Part shown: in pieces, positions 23,521 through 35,856 of the stretch
Layout of the letters: the number at the start of each line of letters is the position of its first letter
Position numbering within the stretch: position 1 is the first letter of the stretch
DNA from: Bemisia tabaci
Taxonomy: Eukaryota > Arthropoda > Insecta > Hemiptera > Aleyrodidae
Assembly: GCF_918797505.1 (NCBI RefSeq)
Contig: NC_092794.1
Coordinates: 67,555,345 to 67,619,344 of the forward strand
Direction: 5' to 3'
Length of the DNA stretch: 64,000 nt
Program-made: the position numbers and the translations under genes
The notes under the pieces: model-generated
The model's input: only the letters and a program-made list of their open reading frames with translations
The model's database searches: none
What the model was told of the DNA's origin: nothing

Positions 23521-24158
23521 GTATTAACGAAGTAGCAAAGATCGCGATAAGTTGCAATTCGATCGGAAATTGTATCGCGATTGTATAGACTTCGATTCGA
23601 TGAAATTTTATCGGATAAAAAATGCGATATATGCGATTATCGCATAAATTTGCAATAAAATCGCAATTGTATCGATGGCGATGTACCGCAATATTACAGA
23701 ACAAAAAATCGTGATAAATTGACCTAAAATTTTGAGTCTATCGAAAGCGATCTTATAGAGATAAAATCGCGACATAATTGAGGCTCATCGCTCGGAAGTT
23801 GATGATCCTAAGGATTTCATCTCCGAAAAATCGTAAAAATTTACGACTTAATTTCAAAATATCGCCATTTTTCCATTGAAAAGTGGTACTTGGGTGGGTT
23901 TGCTCGGAATGTACGTGGTAATTTTCAGTCGCGGAGCAAAAATTCCAAATGGACAGAGAAATCCGGTGTAAGAATGACAAGCGACCTACCGACGCGAGGA
24001 CTGACTAGCAGTACATGACGAACATATTGCTCGTCGCACGTTCAAGAGAAGTGCGTGATTGCATCCCTTTTGAAGACGCAACTGAAAGTGAATAATGGGC
24101 ACTGAATAGTGATGAGCGGAGTGGACTGCCCAACGTGGTCGCCAGCTTCCTCTTCATT

Positions 24159-24412
24159 ACTGCCGTGCTCAGTAAGAACACCGTAAAAGCCTTCAGACGT
24201 TGTCATATTTCTTTCAATCATGACCCAATTTACTGGGATAATTGTGAATATTTTTCTTCAAAATTTTCGAACAATTCTGTCCGTGATTTATTCTAAGTTA
24301 TCTGAGAATTTCGAGGGAGAATATGCATAACTTTCCTCAAAAATACTCTTTTCGTCCGGGGAAATTTGGCAACTCTCGAATGTTCATACGGCGTTTTGCC
24401 TTAGCACTGCAG
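24159..24412. mobile_element. CTGCCGTGCT element, copy 1
   Basis: Terminal inverted repeat CTGCCGTGCT...(A)ACACCGTA on the left and CATACGGCGTTTTGCCTTAG then CACTGCAG on the right. 254 bp. The family consensus has GAAAAACGCCGTATGAAC and TTGCCAAATTTCC just inside the ends. Confidence 0.8.
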
Positions 24413-24589
24413 ATTACTTCTTTATTCAGACCGTCCTTTATCGACCGAGGCTTGGAATGATGGAGAAGAAATACTGTCAACTACTAGAGTGAAAGGAACT
24501 CACAGTATGTTGAAAATCGCGGCAACGTATACAATTCCTCTATAAAATAATCATATGAGTACCTAACGCGTGACGTACAACGCACTCGA

Positions 24590-25300
24590 CGCGGCACGGC
24601 GAGCGGGCGGCCAGCGCCAAACGCGCATTGGCGCCTACAAACCTAAGTAGATACTTCAAACATTGCGCAATGCGTGAAGTATCCCTTTAGGTTTGTAGGC
24701 GCCAGTGAAACGCCGCTCCGCTATGTTTGGCTCTGATACTTAAACTCACAGAAACAGCGTTTTTCAACTCATGATTTTGAAATGCTTGCACACTCTGCAT
24801 GGACTATTCTCATTTAAATTGATGAAAAAAGATACGTATTAAAGGAAAATATATTGTGTATTCTGTAAATATAAAGATGATTCCGAGTCAAATTTAATGA
24901 TTGTCAAAGCCCTCTAATTTTTTCTTTCATATTTTGTGCTTTTACTGTGATACAGCGCAACCAAACGCTTAAAATTGGACGTATTTGATTCTAACAGATC
25001 GATGTACAAATGGGTTAAAACCAAAGATTCCATGCTTTTTGGTTTTTTCCCCTCTTTTATTCATTTTTGTACAGTTCCTTTCAAAACACGACTCATTGAG
25101 ATTAATATCGATGCCATCGCTTGAAAATGTTTTACAAATGTTTGCTACGTTTTACTAAGATGAATCACAAGAAGAAAGTAACATTTCATTTAAAAAATGA
25201 GTTACCATAACAACACCTCCTTCTCTTTCAATTTTCTCATTTCGATATTGTCGATATAATTTTAAAATCGGACTTAAATATAATGCTTGAACCAAGTCCC
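24590..25300 (+). repeat. interspersed repeat R, intact copy
   Basis: About 700 bp. Begins with a strong hairpin, GGCGCCTACAAACCTAAG paired with CTTTAGGTTTGTAGGCGCC, then a long AT-rich body with AAACGCTTAAAATTGGACG and ATCGATGCCATCGCTTG. A second copy in reverse orientation (60027 down to 59349, continuing 55516 down to about 55320) is split by palindrome C. Unclassified. Confidence 0.75.
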
Positions 25301-26797
25301 TGTTGCTTATTTTACGCATGGATGTAAACTACTGGACAAAACAGGTGCGTGGACAAAAAATCGTCGACGGAATGTCCTGAAACCAAATAGACATATACGT
25401 TGATTATGGATTTTGTGCGAGCGAACTTACTGTTGATAATGTAAACTACGAACTTATTTTCTCACTTATGAATTCATTTTGATAGTTGGTGATATTTTCA
25501 ACATGTTTTGTGAGAATTTCTCATGAGAAAACACATGTTGAATTGCGTAATTTCTTACTCTGTATAGTGGTTCATGTGAGCGTGAAGAGCAAAAAAAGGT
25601 CTTCATCTTAAAAGAATCATTTGAGGGGGAAGAGGGTTCTCAAATTGGGAAGCTAGGAACTTGTTGCATCCCTAGGAAGCATCATGCACGTCGGGGGGCC
25701 GCAGTTTCCTCAATTACGGCAGTTTTCTGTTATGCGTTTAGCTATATTTTTGCGTGGGATAGCCCGACCGACGCGACAACGAAAGAACGCGGAATTCATC
25801 CGCCTGCGGTTTGCCTCTTTTGGACGCGGAATCACTCACACACCAATTTATCAAACGACGCATTTATCAACATCATTCCGTTCTTAATAAGAAAATTTCG
25901 AAAATACTGGCAAAAATCCAGTCATGCTGAGGCTGGCTATTATTTTTTATTTTTAAGTTTTGGACTTTACTGGGCTTGACCACCCCCTCCTCCACTCCTT
26001 GGTTCCCTTACCCTCAAGTACCCCCTGTGCTACTTAAAGGGGTAGGAAAGAAAAAAAATCGGAATTTTTCGTTTTTGTGGATTACTGGCAATTCTTGTTC
26101 TGTCTCGCGGGTAAAATAAGACAAAGTTTTTGACATCCTGATGAGTAGGTCAGATAAGAGAGTCTTTCAAAGGAAGGGCAGTCGAGGAGACTATTTTAAT
26201 TTATTTTATTTTCTTAACTTACTTTGTAAAACTTTGATTTTCCGCAAACCACATTTCTGGACATAAAAAAGTACCTTTTTTCACGATCTATTGGGTCTTT
26301 TTTGAAATTTGAGGATAAGGTCACAAGAAAAACAATAATTGAAATTTGAAAGACGTTATAGAGGGAGGTTTTAAGTTTCGTTGACGTCGTGATCGTTGAC
26401 ACCGTGATCATCTTTCTTGAGAGTCACAATTTTTTTTTTTTGGATGATCATGGTGTCAACAAAAACTTAGAAAAACTTGTTGACACCGTAATCGTTGACG
26501 CCACGCTACGTAATCCTTTGGAGGGACGGGGATTTGGGGTCCTGGCTCGGTCGGCGAAAAGACGGCATTGACGGGCATGACGCTATGCCCATAGGACCGG
26601 GACGGCGACCACGACCTTACGCTTTGCCCTGCCATAATCTCCAATGCCACCTGCGATCCTCGCGCCGCGCCGCGCATTCGCAGCCATTCGAGTCCAAGAG
26701 CGGCTGGTTTCCCTATTTCGAACCACAATCAACAGATTAGCCGAGCATAAAAACTGACGCATCCAAAGGACCGATTTTATCGATATATCCATTCATC
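25301..26797 (-). other. intron with a small GTTGACACCG inverted repeat
   Basis: 26385-26500 holds several copies of GTTGACACCGTGATCAT in both orientations around a T run, a small foldback. 26520-26740 is unusually GC-rich without a convincing frame. Nothing else stands out. Confidence 0.5.
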
Positions 26798-26879
26798 TGT
26801 CATTTAAACATACGGAGAAGGATCGATAAACAGGGTGTTCGCAACCAGTACCTTAATAATCGATTCTTTACCATAGCCT
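26798..26879 (+). repeat. 82-bp direct repeat, left copy
   Basis: Direct copy of 27300-27381, with substitutions. Its sequence (TGTCATTTAAACATACGG ... GGGTGTTCGC) is an arm of the hAT-like hairpin family seen at 49825-49989. It abuts the left end of the CACTG element. Confidence 0.85.
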
Positions 26880-26881
26880 TA

Positions 26882-27299
26882 CACTGAAAAAAAATCTCGG
26901 TGTATTTACTAAGAAAAGGGTAAAATTACCGAGACTTCAGGGTTCTATTTGATCCAAGTTTTTTCTTGGTAAAATTACCATTTATGGACTTGGTAATTTT
27001 ACCAAGAAATCTCGGTAAAATTATCGAACTTTCTCGGTAATTTTACTGGACCTTGGTAAAAACGCCAATATTTTTTATCGACTGTGGTAGAATTACCGAG
27101 ATAAAATGGCAAAGTTACCGGGAATTGATTACCAATAAAAGTGGTATTCTTACCTGAAAAAAAAAACAGTAAAAATACCGGTTTTTAGGTAAGCTTATCA
27201 GTCTGCCTAGGTAAAATTACCAATAATTGGTAAAAAAAAAGTGAGATGGTAAAGGTACCAACGGACCTTGGTAAAAACGCCGAGAATTTTTTTTCAGTG
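26882..27299. mobile_element. CACTG-ended element with GGTAAAATTACC repeats, copy 1
   Basis: Begins CACTGAAAAAAAATCTCGG and ends GAATTTTTTTTCAGTG. The interior has more than a dozen GGTAAAATTACC / ACCAAGGT motifs in both orientations. An inverted-orientation copy is at 62157-62570. No coding capacity. Confidence 0.85.
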
Positions 27300-27381
27300 T
27301 GTCATTTAAACATACGGAGAAGGATCGATAAGCAGGGTGTTCGCAACCAATACCTTAATAATCGATTCTTTACTATAGCCT
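27300..27381 (+). repeat. 82-bp direct repeat, right copy
   Basis: Matches 26798-26879 and directly follows the CAGTG end of the element. Confidence 0.85.
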
Positions 27382-27579
27382 GAGATAGGTAAATATCGAT
27401 AATCGACCATTCCTGCCTCACCTCCGCAGGGGATGTCTCGCGCGAAAAAGGAGACGGGTTTTTCCGCCCCCTATTTGCAAACATTCTTTTTTGCTCTATC
27501 CTTGGTTCTTTGGGTCTGTTAGAGGCTCATGAGTTTTGGCGCAATAGATGCGTTATTAAGGTTGACGAAGCAGGCTCAT

Positions 27580-27840
27580 AATTGGACCGCGTTAAACAGA
27601 AAGGAACCAAGCCACATCAGCTATTGCCAAATTTAACAGGGAAATTACATTTTTTACGAAAGAACGTCTGTGCAGAAAGCTTTGCAAATTTTAAGGAATT
27701 TGCTTTGTATTATGGAAAAAATTCACTGAAACCTGCACAAAAATCCGCACAACCGTATTCATGTAAAAAATTAAATTGCCCGATTAAATTTGGCAATAAC
27801 TGATGTGGCTTGGTTCCTTTCTGTTGAACGCGGTCCAATT
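27580..27840. mobile_element. GGACC-ended inverted-repeat element, best copy
   Basis: Nearly perfect terminal inverted repeats of about 57 bp, outermost AATTGGACCGCGTT and its complement AACGCGGTCCAATT, continuing through CAGAAAGGAACCAAGCCACA. 261 bp. This is the reference copy of the family. Confidence 0.9.
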
Positions 27841-30112
27841 AATGAAATAAGCTTGTCTGTAGCAAATAATCCATTTTCATCGAATTTTAGGAGGTATGTG
27901 AGTATAAAGACAATGCGGTAAAATAGTGCTAGATCCGTACTTTCCTGCGGAGAAAAAAGGACAGAAAGTTCAAAAATTTCAACTAGAGCCTAAAATTTTG
28001 AACTCTAATGGGTATGAGTGCAAGACTGAGGGTAGTGTTCGGTTCAGACAGTTGAATCGGAATATTAAGTTGAGGTCATGCCGCGAGAGATTTAAGACGT
28101 TTTGGGTCTTTTTAGACTTCATCAGTAGGGGACGACCTGGGACGTTGGGCGCATATTACGGGATACAACTATTCGAACTCGTGGGAGATCGTGTTGCCTA
28201 TGTGCTTAAATGCAGGCTAATCTTTCAGGGGCAAGGACACGCCAGGCCGCGCCGCGTTGCGTTCCGCTCTAATCATGCGGCTATCATTTAAACTTTTTTG
28301 CTTCTTTTAAAACTGAAATCATGAAATTTCAAGGGATTCCGAAAAAATGTTCAAACATTTCTACGGTTTTCCGCACAAAATGTCAAAGATTTTCAGGAGA
28401 TTCCACAAAAACTTTGGAGAGCAGTTCAAAGAGTGCATTGAAAACAGAAACAATTTTTGGTACGTAAACGGAGAAAAATGTTCATCAACCGACAATTATC
28501 CTACGGCAAAAGACAAAAGCATACCAGCGATTTTTTTTCCCCTCATACAGTCTAAATATTTTCATTCGACCAACTCCCGAACAAAATGGAATAACTGCCT
28601 CCGTTGAAACTAAAAGATACGTCCTAATTACAAAAACCCAGAGAGCTGCTATGTCACCTTCAAAAACGTGTAATTCAAACTTCGATAAGGACAACTTGAC
28701 AAGTTTTAATTAATTGAGGAATACGACAATAATTACATAGGTGCAGAGATTTTAGGGTCAAATGGCGACTCGAGACCTCACCAAATACAGGCATAATACG
28801 GCGTGTAGAGGGCTCTACGTGTGTAAAGAAAGAGCCTACAAAATAATTAACTCGAAGTTTCGGATAGCCAGCACAGAGTGGAGAAATAGGAAGGGGGGAG
28901 GGCCAATCCACTTCGAGGCCGTCAAGATGGGTAGCGCGAGAGAATTGTGGCGGAAAAATGACACGAATACGAACAATCGTCATTATGAGAAATGCATTGA
29001 ATTTTATTGCAAGGTGAAAAACTGGTTAGCGCAGACCTACAGGCAGCGCCGTGATAAAATCATCCGTGTTCAAACTTAATGGGTTGTAACTTCGCCCACA
29101 GTATACTCTACGCTTGGAGAAAGTCCATACTATCTTTTATGTCTTGAAGTAAGGGAATCTCAGTTTGCCAAAAGAACGGTTACGGATAATAAGGGATTAA
29201 AGGACGACAATGTACTTCAGAGGTCTCGAATATTTCACGACAACACAATCCACGCAACGAGAAATTCGAAAAATCTGACTGAAACCGAACGTGAAAGCTG
29301 TCGTGACACACAACGGATGCCGTCACACGGCTATGTGTAAAACAAAATGAACGAATCCATCAGTTTGTGTGTCGGTATGACCGATTAAAATGTTTAACTC
29401 TTAATTTATACGATTGAGTGCTTGGACAACGTTTTGTACCTCTGGCTCTCCGGGGGGGTGGGGGGGGGGGAGAAAGGATGATATCGGATGAGTGCATTGT
29501 TTAGTTTCTTTTAATTGCGCGAAGAAAATGCGTGGCTTTCGCGATATTTACCCATTTCAGTTTCCCAATTTCAATTTGGATAACATGCTGTGACATTGAT
29601 ACGGAGTAATATTGTAATATTTGAAGGAGTACTTGACGGAAACTTCGACGACACAAATCAATGGATTCTCGTAATGGCGAAGAGGGAATCTGGTATCCCG
29701 AACAACGAAATATGTGCTGACAACTAAAAACTTCATACTTCAACTTCAGAAAAGTTTTTGATTGCCCCAAGAAAATGACCTCCGTTTCATGCGACACCAA
29801 ATAAATGAATAGGAACTACAGAGGATGCAAAATCTAAAGGAGAAATTCCGAACAAAATTGACAGGTCCTGCCGCTTATAAACCTCTGTTAATCCGCACGA
29901 TACAATTTTATGAAATTTAGTCCATTCTTCGACCCAATCCCTTGGCAGAAAATTGGCGGTGCAATGAAAAAATGGAGAGAGGAGAGAGGAGAGAGGAACA
30001 CCCTTGCCTGTAAAATAACTTCTCACTCACAAGATAGAGATCTACAACTGTGGATTACCGTCGACAACATCGTAAGAAAACGCGTAGGAAAGATATTAAG
30101 TTAAAAGCTACA
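27841..30112 (-). other. intron without resolved features
   Basis: No inverted-repeat element or coding frame that I trust. 29449-29471 is a run of G with single interruptions, a potential G-quadruplex. Confidence 0.5.
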
Positions 30113-30670
30113 CTGCCGTGCTAAAGAAAAACGCCGTATGCACATTCAAGAGATGCCAAATTTCCTTCGATATAATGTTCATTTTGGGGGAAAGTTATGA
30201 ATGTTTCCCTCTGTTCATTTTCATTTTCATAGACTTTTACTTCCGCTGCTCTTTCTCTCTTTTTACACCGTAGTCTCAGTTTTCACCTTGATGACCCTAG
30301 GATTTTATTTTCTAGCTTCAGTGTACCTAACTTTTTGTCGTCAATTTTATTATTTTAGCCTTTGTAATTCTGTACCTTAATCTTAAAAAGCTGTGTATAA
30401 GATACTATACCTGGTATAAGTTAAAACACAATTTTAAAAAGACCTATCTGGTCTGAAAATGTTATGCGTATAAATAGCTATGTACTTTTTACATGAAAAA
30501 AAAAAAAGAATGTTTACCTCGAAATTTCCGAAAACTTCGGGTGAAATAGCTTGAACAATTATCTGAAAAATTGGGAGGCAAATATTCATTTGACCAGGAA
30601 ATTTAAGTATAATCGAAGGAAAGTCGGCAACGCCTGAAGGTTCATACGGCGTTTTTCCTTATCACGGCAG
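30113..30670. mobile_element. CTGCCGTGCT element, copy 2, interrupted
   Basis: Ends CTGCCGTGCTAAAG and TTCCTTATCACGGCAG. At 558 bp it is about 300 bp longer than sister copies. The excess is the retro-insert at 30212-30507. Confidence 0.85.
30212..30507 (+). mobile_element. poly(A)-tailed retro-insert with 13-bp target duplication
   Basis: Flanked by GAATGTTTCCCTC (30199-30211) and GAATGTTTACCTC (30508-30520). The insert ends in a 12-A run preceded by ACATG. Body is AT-rich and reads like a 3' untranslated region or truncated non-LTR tail; no frame. Poly(A) plus a target duplication is the signature of target-primed reverse transcription. Confidence 0.75.
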
Positions 30671-31945
30671 TACAGTACAATTTGCGTATATCCTTGCTAT
30701 ATGCACACCATATCAACAGACGTTATTGCGATTCTAACTTCAGTCCATTGCTTTGAGTCGTTTTTAAAGAAGAAAACACATAGGGTTATCTATCGCACAA
30801 TGATGGTGCCGAACACGATGTTCCCTAGAAATTCTTCGGACATGCATTATTTCTTTTGCATCATGTTACGTGACTATTTCTGCTGAAAACTCGACGGCAA
30901 TAGATGGTAGCTAAACGACAGAACGTCACACTTCCTGTATGACGTACCCCTAAGCTTCCCATCCGTTCCTTCAGAATCCTTCATGCTTACGAAACCTTAT
31001 CGTTCATCCTCCGATTGATATTAAAAAAGGAGTACCTAATTTGAAACATCATAACCCAACGGTTCAACGTATTCATGCTAAAAGAAACTACGTAAAAATG
31101 CATTTAAATCAACAAAAGGCACTAAAAATCACGCACATCTCATACACTTAGTTCTTTCTGATTCAACTTATTTCCACATAGTTCCGTCTAACATAAACAC
31201 GTTCTATTGATCTGTAGACTTCTATTTATACCCTTTCTTTGATAAAGGCCCGAGTTTTCTGAACGTTAACGCGTGTTTCGCGAGAAACCACGAGAGGACT
31301 TCATCAAAAATCATTCTAAAAAATCATTTCCATTCATGGAGCCTTCAAAATACTTGAAATATATTCAAAAAGGCTCATATCATCATTAGATGTTATCATC
31401 AATTTTCACCGTTATATGGCCTTCCACGATATCGCACTACGATTCCACAAAAATTTCAGAAGAATCTTTCATAATTGACACTTCTTAATTTAAACTCTCC
31501 GAGAGCTCACGACACCACTCATTTTTAGGTTAATAACACATACTTCAACTAATAATCACCGAAAGTTCGTTGAAATTACCAACTCAACGATGTAATTTGT
31601 TTTAAAAAGACTCGAATCGCACAAAAATCGCGATGACGCCCGTGAACCGAAAAGGCGGGAAAACCGCACGAAGACCACCGTTCACCACTCACGCGGCGCG
31701 CATTAAAAATCCACCCCCTCGAATTAGGGTGGCGGCGGGGGCGGGAAGCGAAGAATTAAGCGTACGCGACAGGACGAGGAGCGAGTTGGACTGCGGGAGG
31801 CCGCGCAGCCGCATTTTTACTTTCATTGACTAAATGAGGCGAAGACGGAACGCTACAAATAAGGCAACTACAAGTTCAGACTTCGCGACCGCCACCACGA
31901 AGCCGCGCCGCACGGTGGATCGAGTCAGTGGGTGAGGTCGGACAC
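30671..31945 (-). other. intron with a GC/CpG-rich island
   Basis: Mostly featureless. 31630-31830 is CpG-rich and differs sharply from the surrounding AT-rich DNA. No splice-bounded frame could be fixed. A promoter or untranslated first exon is possible. Confidence 0.4.
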
Positions 31946-32451
31946 AATGGAGATGTTGCATGTGTGAGAGATTTGCGATTTGACTGTTGATTCTTATGGA
32001 AAAGTTCGCGAGAAACACGATGGTGCCACTGGTTTTCTCTGAAATCAACTCCCAAGCTTAAAAAAAGATCTCAAATTGAGGCAAAATGGAGGGATATCCC
32101 ACGGTATCCTGAGAGTCCACCTCTACATCAAAAGAAACTCTCCATGCAAAGATAGGGAGCAAATACATTAGCAGTGATGCCGTGTTTTCAGTTGTAGAGT
32201 CCCCAAATAAAGTGGCAGCCCTGTGAATGTATTTGCTCCCTATCTTTGCATGGAGAGTTTGTCTTGATGTAGAGGTGGACTCTCAGGGTAGGGTGGGATA
32301 TTCCCTCCATTTTGGCCTCAATTTGAGAGCTTTTTTTGAGTTTGGGAGTTGATTTCAGAGAAAACCAGTGGCACCATCGTGTTTCTCGCGAACTTTTACG
32401 TGAGAATCAACAGTCAAATCGCAAATCCCTCACACATGTAACATCTCCATT
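31946..32451. mobile_element. foldback element with AATGGAGATGTTGC ends, copy 1
   Basis: Long inverted repeats of about 220 bp: AATGGAGATGTTGCATGTGT on the left, complement on the right, including GGTGCCACTGGTTTTCTCTG and ATAGGGAGCAAATACATT segments. About 506 bp. A second copy is at 35273-35785. Confidence 0.9.
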
Positions 32452-33253
32452 TGGAAACTTTAAAAGCTTTTAACTCTGCGTTTATACAAAACTTTTAGGT
32501 TCTGGAAGCGGGTTCTATTGGTTTCTCCGTGGAATTAGCTTCGAGAAGCACCTCTTTAAATTAGAAATGTGATGACAGACACAAAATTTTCAGTTTTAGT
32601 CAAAAACATCATGGCCGAAATCTCTGATGAACTCGATCCACTGTGCGTCGCGACGCGACAGCTGTGCACCATGCCGAACAGGTCGCGAAAAAAAACCGCC
32701 TCAGATGCGAAAATGTGGTTTTTTCGCAAGGGAAGACAACTGCGCCTTGGAGTTGCCCCGCGAGTCAGGGTGGCGCCATGCGGCTCGGAAACCGATGTCA
32801 CTTGATACGGAAAATCGAACGGTAAATTAGTAGATTCGGGGCCGCTCATAAAATACGTAACGTTATAGAAAGAAGGAGGACTGAGCCTCCGTTACGAGTG
32901 CTTTACTCGAGGGAGGGGAAAGGATAGAGCTGCGAAACGTAACGGGGCTTCACAGGAATGTTCAAGTATTGCGTAAGCTATTTCAAGAGTAGCAGATCTG
33001 CGCGTCTTCGGAAATCTTTCGGGGGAGGAGAAAGGGGGTAAAGTCCAGTCTTTCTGCGGTAAGACTTCCTTATTCTTCAAGAAAATATACATTTTCCGAT
33101 TAAAATTTTTTTTCTCTATTATATTCTCAAAATGGGGAGGGGGGGGGGGTTTGGACAGTTTTACGTGCTTCGAGATGGGAGGGGGGAGCGGTCGTCTGAC
33201 GGGTACCTCACAAGAAAAACGGAAAGTTTGTTAGGAGTTATCCCTAAAATTGT
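32452..33253 (-). other. intron, no feature resolved
   Basis: 32560-32800 is moderately GC-rich with overlapping open frames on both strands, none recognisable. 33133-33149 and 33180-33187 contain G runs. Confidence 0.4.
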
Positions 33254-33475
33254 GGCACTACCTCAATTTGTCAGCTGCTACGGACATCTCCAATTGGACT
33301 GCATTTTGCAATTTGGACCTATAAATTCTGGCTCATCTGAAAAAACACTTATGTGCATAGGGAAACTAATGGCACATACGTTGTTTTTAAATCGGGGCGG
33401 AATTTATAGGTCCAAATTGCAAAATGCAGTCCAATTAGTTGTGATAGTTCCGCAACTCAAGTTGGGGTAGTGCGA
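33254..33475. mobile_element. foldback element with CAATTGGACTGCATTTTGC core, copy 1
   Basis: Inverted repeats GCACTACCTCAATTTG (outer) and CCAATTGGACTGCATTTTGC with following TTTGGACCTATAAATTC (inner), complemented on the right. A related copy is at 53623-53770. Confidence 0.85.
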
Positions 33476-33688
33476 AGTATACCGCAACATCTGGGTTAGT
33501 AATCCATTTTTTTGGGGAACCATCACGATTAATGGGAACTGCCCGTATCATAACAACCCGCACCTATTTTTTTCCGTGGAGGAGAGGCGGTCAAAAAGTT
33601 GATCAACCTGTGTAATGTGATAGGTAAAACACACTGAAGCGCAACATTTCCAAGAAAAGTGATGCGAAAGTGGGCAAAGTACATCAGA

Positions 33689-33925
33689 GAGGAACCAACC
33701 CACATTAAGTTGAAACTGAGAAAAAGAAGTTTGAAGTTTTATTCCTATGCATAAGACTCAATGTTAAAAGTAAACTTCAACCCCCCTTTTCACAATTTTT
33801 TGTTCTGTTTTTAGACTTTCAATTTTTGGAAAGAGAAAATATACGACTGGTGAAACTCAAAAACATTCTTAACTCAATTTTCTCGAAATTGTGGGTTGGT
33901 TCCTTTCTGATCAACTCGGTCCAAT
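33689..33925. mobile_element. variant GGACC-family element
   Basis: AGGAACCAACCCACA on the left and TGTGGGTTGGTTCCTTTCTG then GGTCC on the right. Same end plan as the 27580 family with a different interior. Confidence 0.65.
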
Positions 33926-34906
33926 ATCAGTATCTCTTACGGCATCGTTTTACAAGAAGCCCGAGATACGAACACCTCATTTTTTTCTCAATGGATTTCA
34001 GGATTCTCGAGTTTGAATCAGTGAGAACGAAAACGCACCAACTCGGTAACTCGAAAATGCCCAATTTCCATTAAAGACAGTTTATTTACATAAAGGTCAT
34101 TGAAGTTAGCGCATCTGTTCCAACTTTGACCGTTAAAGAGTCCATAAGTGCTTGTCCTTCGGCAGCAAAAATATTTTTCTTAAACTAACTCCTTCACCTA
34201 CTGTGCAGTTTTGTGTGTATCATTGATTATTTTCATTTTTCCGGGGTGGTGTGTTTTCGCTCTCACTGATTCATTTGACTTCCCTGGGATACTTTTCAAA
34301 GTCGACCTGCGGGAAGTGGAGGGCGTTTTTACACTACATAATAGACCGTATTCGATAGTGGTTCGATGTATGGTTTGGTTCAAAACAATAGAACATAACT
34401 TCAAACCAAACTGTTAGGATTTAAGTTGGAAAAGCTGAGAATGAGAAAATTCCTTACAATTTCACTTTGCATTGGCATTTGGTACTCAAAAGAATAAAAC
34501 ATCTGTTTCAAAAGACCCGTTCCCTCCGATTTCTAAATTGACTTTTGAGGCTATGTTTATGTTTTGAACCAATCGATATCGATACAATCTCACATGTTTG
34601 ATGTATCGAATACGATCTACACGTCCGATCTCTTACGGACCGCACGAGGACCGATTAAACAACTCGATGATTCGCGAGGCGGAAATGAGCGAGTTCCGGC
34701 GCGGCGGTGGCGGCGGGAAAATCAAAAGCACTTGCTGCGCGCGACACGACAGGGAGGACATGTGTTAAATACGGGAATGCATACGATCGACTGGAGCGCG
34801 CTGGACGGTAAACAAGAAAACAAGACGCCTCGAATTCCTTCGCTTAAGTTGCGTTAGCGTACGGAAACATGAATCGCCATCATTACTCGACGTTACGTTG
34901 CCGATT
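33926..34906 (-). other. intron with a second GC-rich island
   Basis: 34640-34860 is CpG-rich (GGCGCGGCGGTGGCGGCGGG). There is a 97-codon plus-strand frame over part of it without a recognisable product. Otherwise featureless. Confidence 0.4.
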
Positions 34907-35015
34907 CTGCCGTGCTACGCAAGAACACCGTATGTGCATTTGAGTGTTGCCAAACTGTCACGGAATAAAACACTCGTTTTCTCTTGAAAATATAAGGGAA
35001 TGTTAACTTCCTTCA
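34907..35015. mobile_element. CTGCCGTGCT element, truncated copy
   Basis: Left end CTGCCGTGCT with the ACACCGTATG and TTGCCAAACT inner block. The right half is missing before the CAGGGTGTC element at 35052. Confidence 0.65.
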
Positions 35016-35051
35016 CCTTCCCCTCTCAGATCGCTAAACCGTGAGCGTTAT

Positions 35052-35856
35052 CAGGGTGTCTACTAAAACAGGCGGGCCAAAAATTAGTACTTTTGCAGTT
35101 CTTTTTCAGTATATTCCCAAAAAACTCAGTATCTCCTCAATAGAAAAATTCAGTACTTTTTCAGTACCTCCGTTTGACGAAATTCGAAAAATTTCAAATT
35201 CTTGAATTTCTCAATTTCTCACTTTAGGAAAAAAATGACAAAAAGATGAAACAAATTACGGACCTTTTGCGGAATGGAGATGTTGCATGTGTGAGGGATT
35301 TGCGATTTGACTGTTGATTCTTATGTAAAAGTTCGCCAGAAACACAATGGTGCCACTGGTTTTCTCTGAAATCAACTCCCACGCTAAAAAAAAAAAACCC
35401 CTTAAGTTGGGGCCAAAATGGAGGGGGTATCCCACCCTACCCTGAGAGTCCACCTTTACATCAAGACAAACTCTCCATGCAAAGATAGGGAGCAAATACA
35501 TTAGCAGGGTTGCCGTGTTTTCAGTTATGGAATCCCCAAATAAAGTGGCAGCCCTGTCAATGTATTTGCTCCCTATCAGTTGCATGGAGAGTTTGTCTTG
35601 ATGTAGAGGTGGACTCTCAGGGTAGCGTGGGATGTCCCCGCCATTTTGGCTTCAACTTGAGAGCTTTTTTTGAGCTTGGGAGTTGATTTCAGAGAAAACC
35701 AGTGGCACCATCGTGTTTCTCGCGAACTTTTACATGAGAATCAACAGTCAAATCGCAAATCCCTCACACATGCAACATCTCCATTTCCGTACTTATTCAG
35801 TACTTCCGGACCCCCCTCAAAACATCGATGCTATTTCCAGACTTGTGGACACCCTG
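35052..35856. mobile_element. CAGGGTGTCTAC element, copy 2, interrupted
   Basis: Ends CAGGGTGTCTAC and TGTGGACACCCTG. Low-complexity TTCAGTACTT interior. Subtracting the nested foldback at 35273-35785 leaves about 292 bp, close to the 282 bp of copy 1. Confidence 0.75.
35273..35785. mobile_element. foldback element with AATGGAGATGTTGC ends, copy 2 (nested)
   Basis: Second full copy of the 31946 family, inserted within the CAGGGTGTC element. Ends AATGGAGATGTTGC and GCAACATCTCCATT. Confidence 0.9.
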
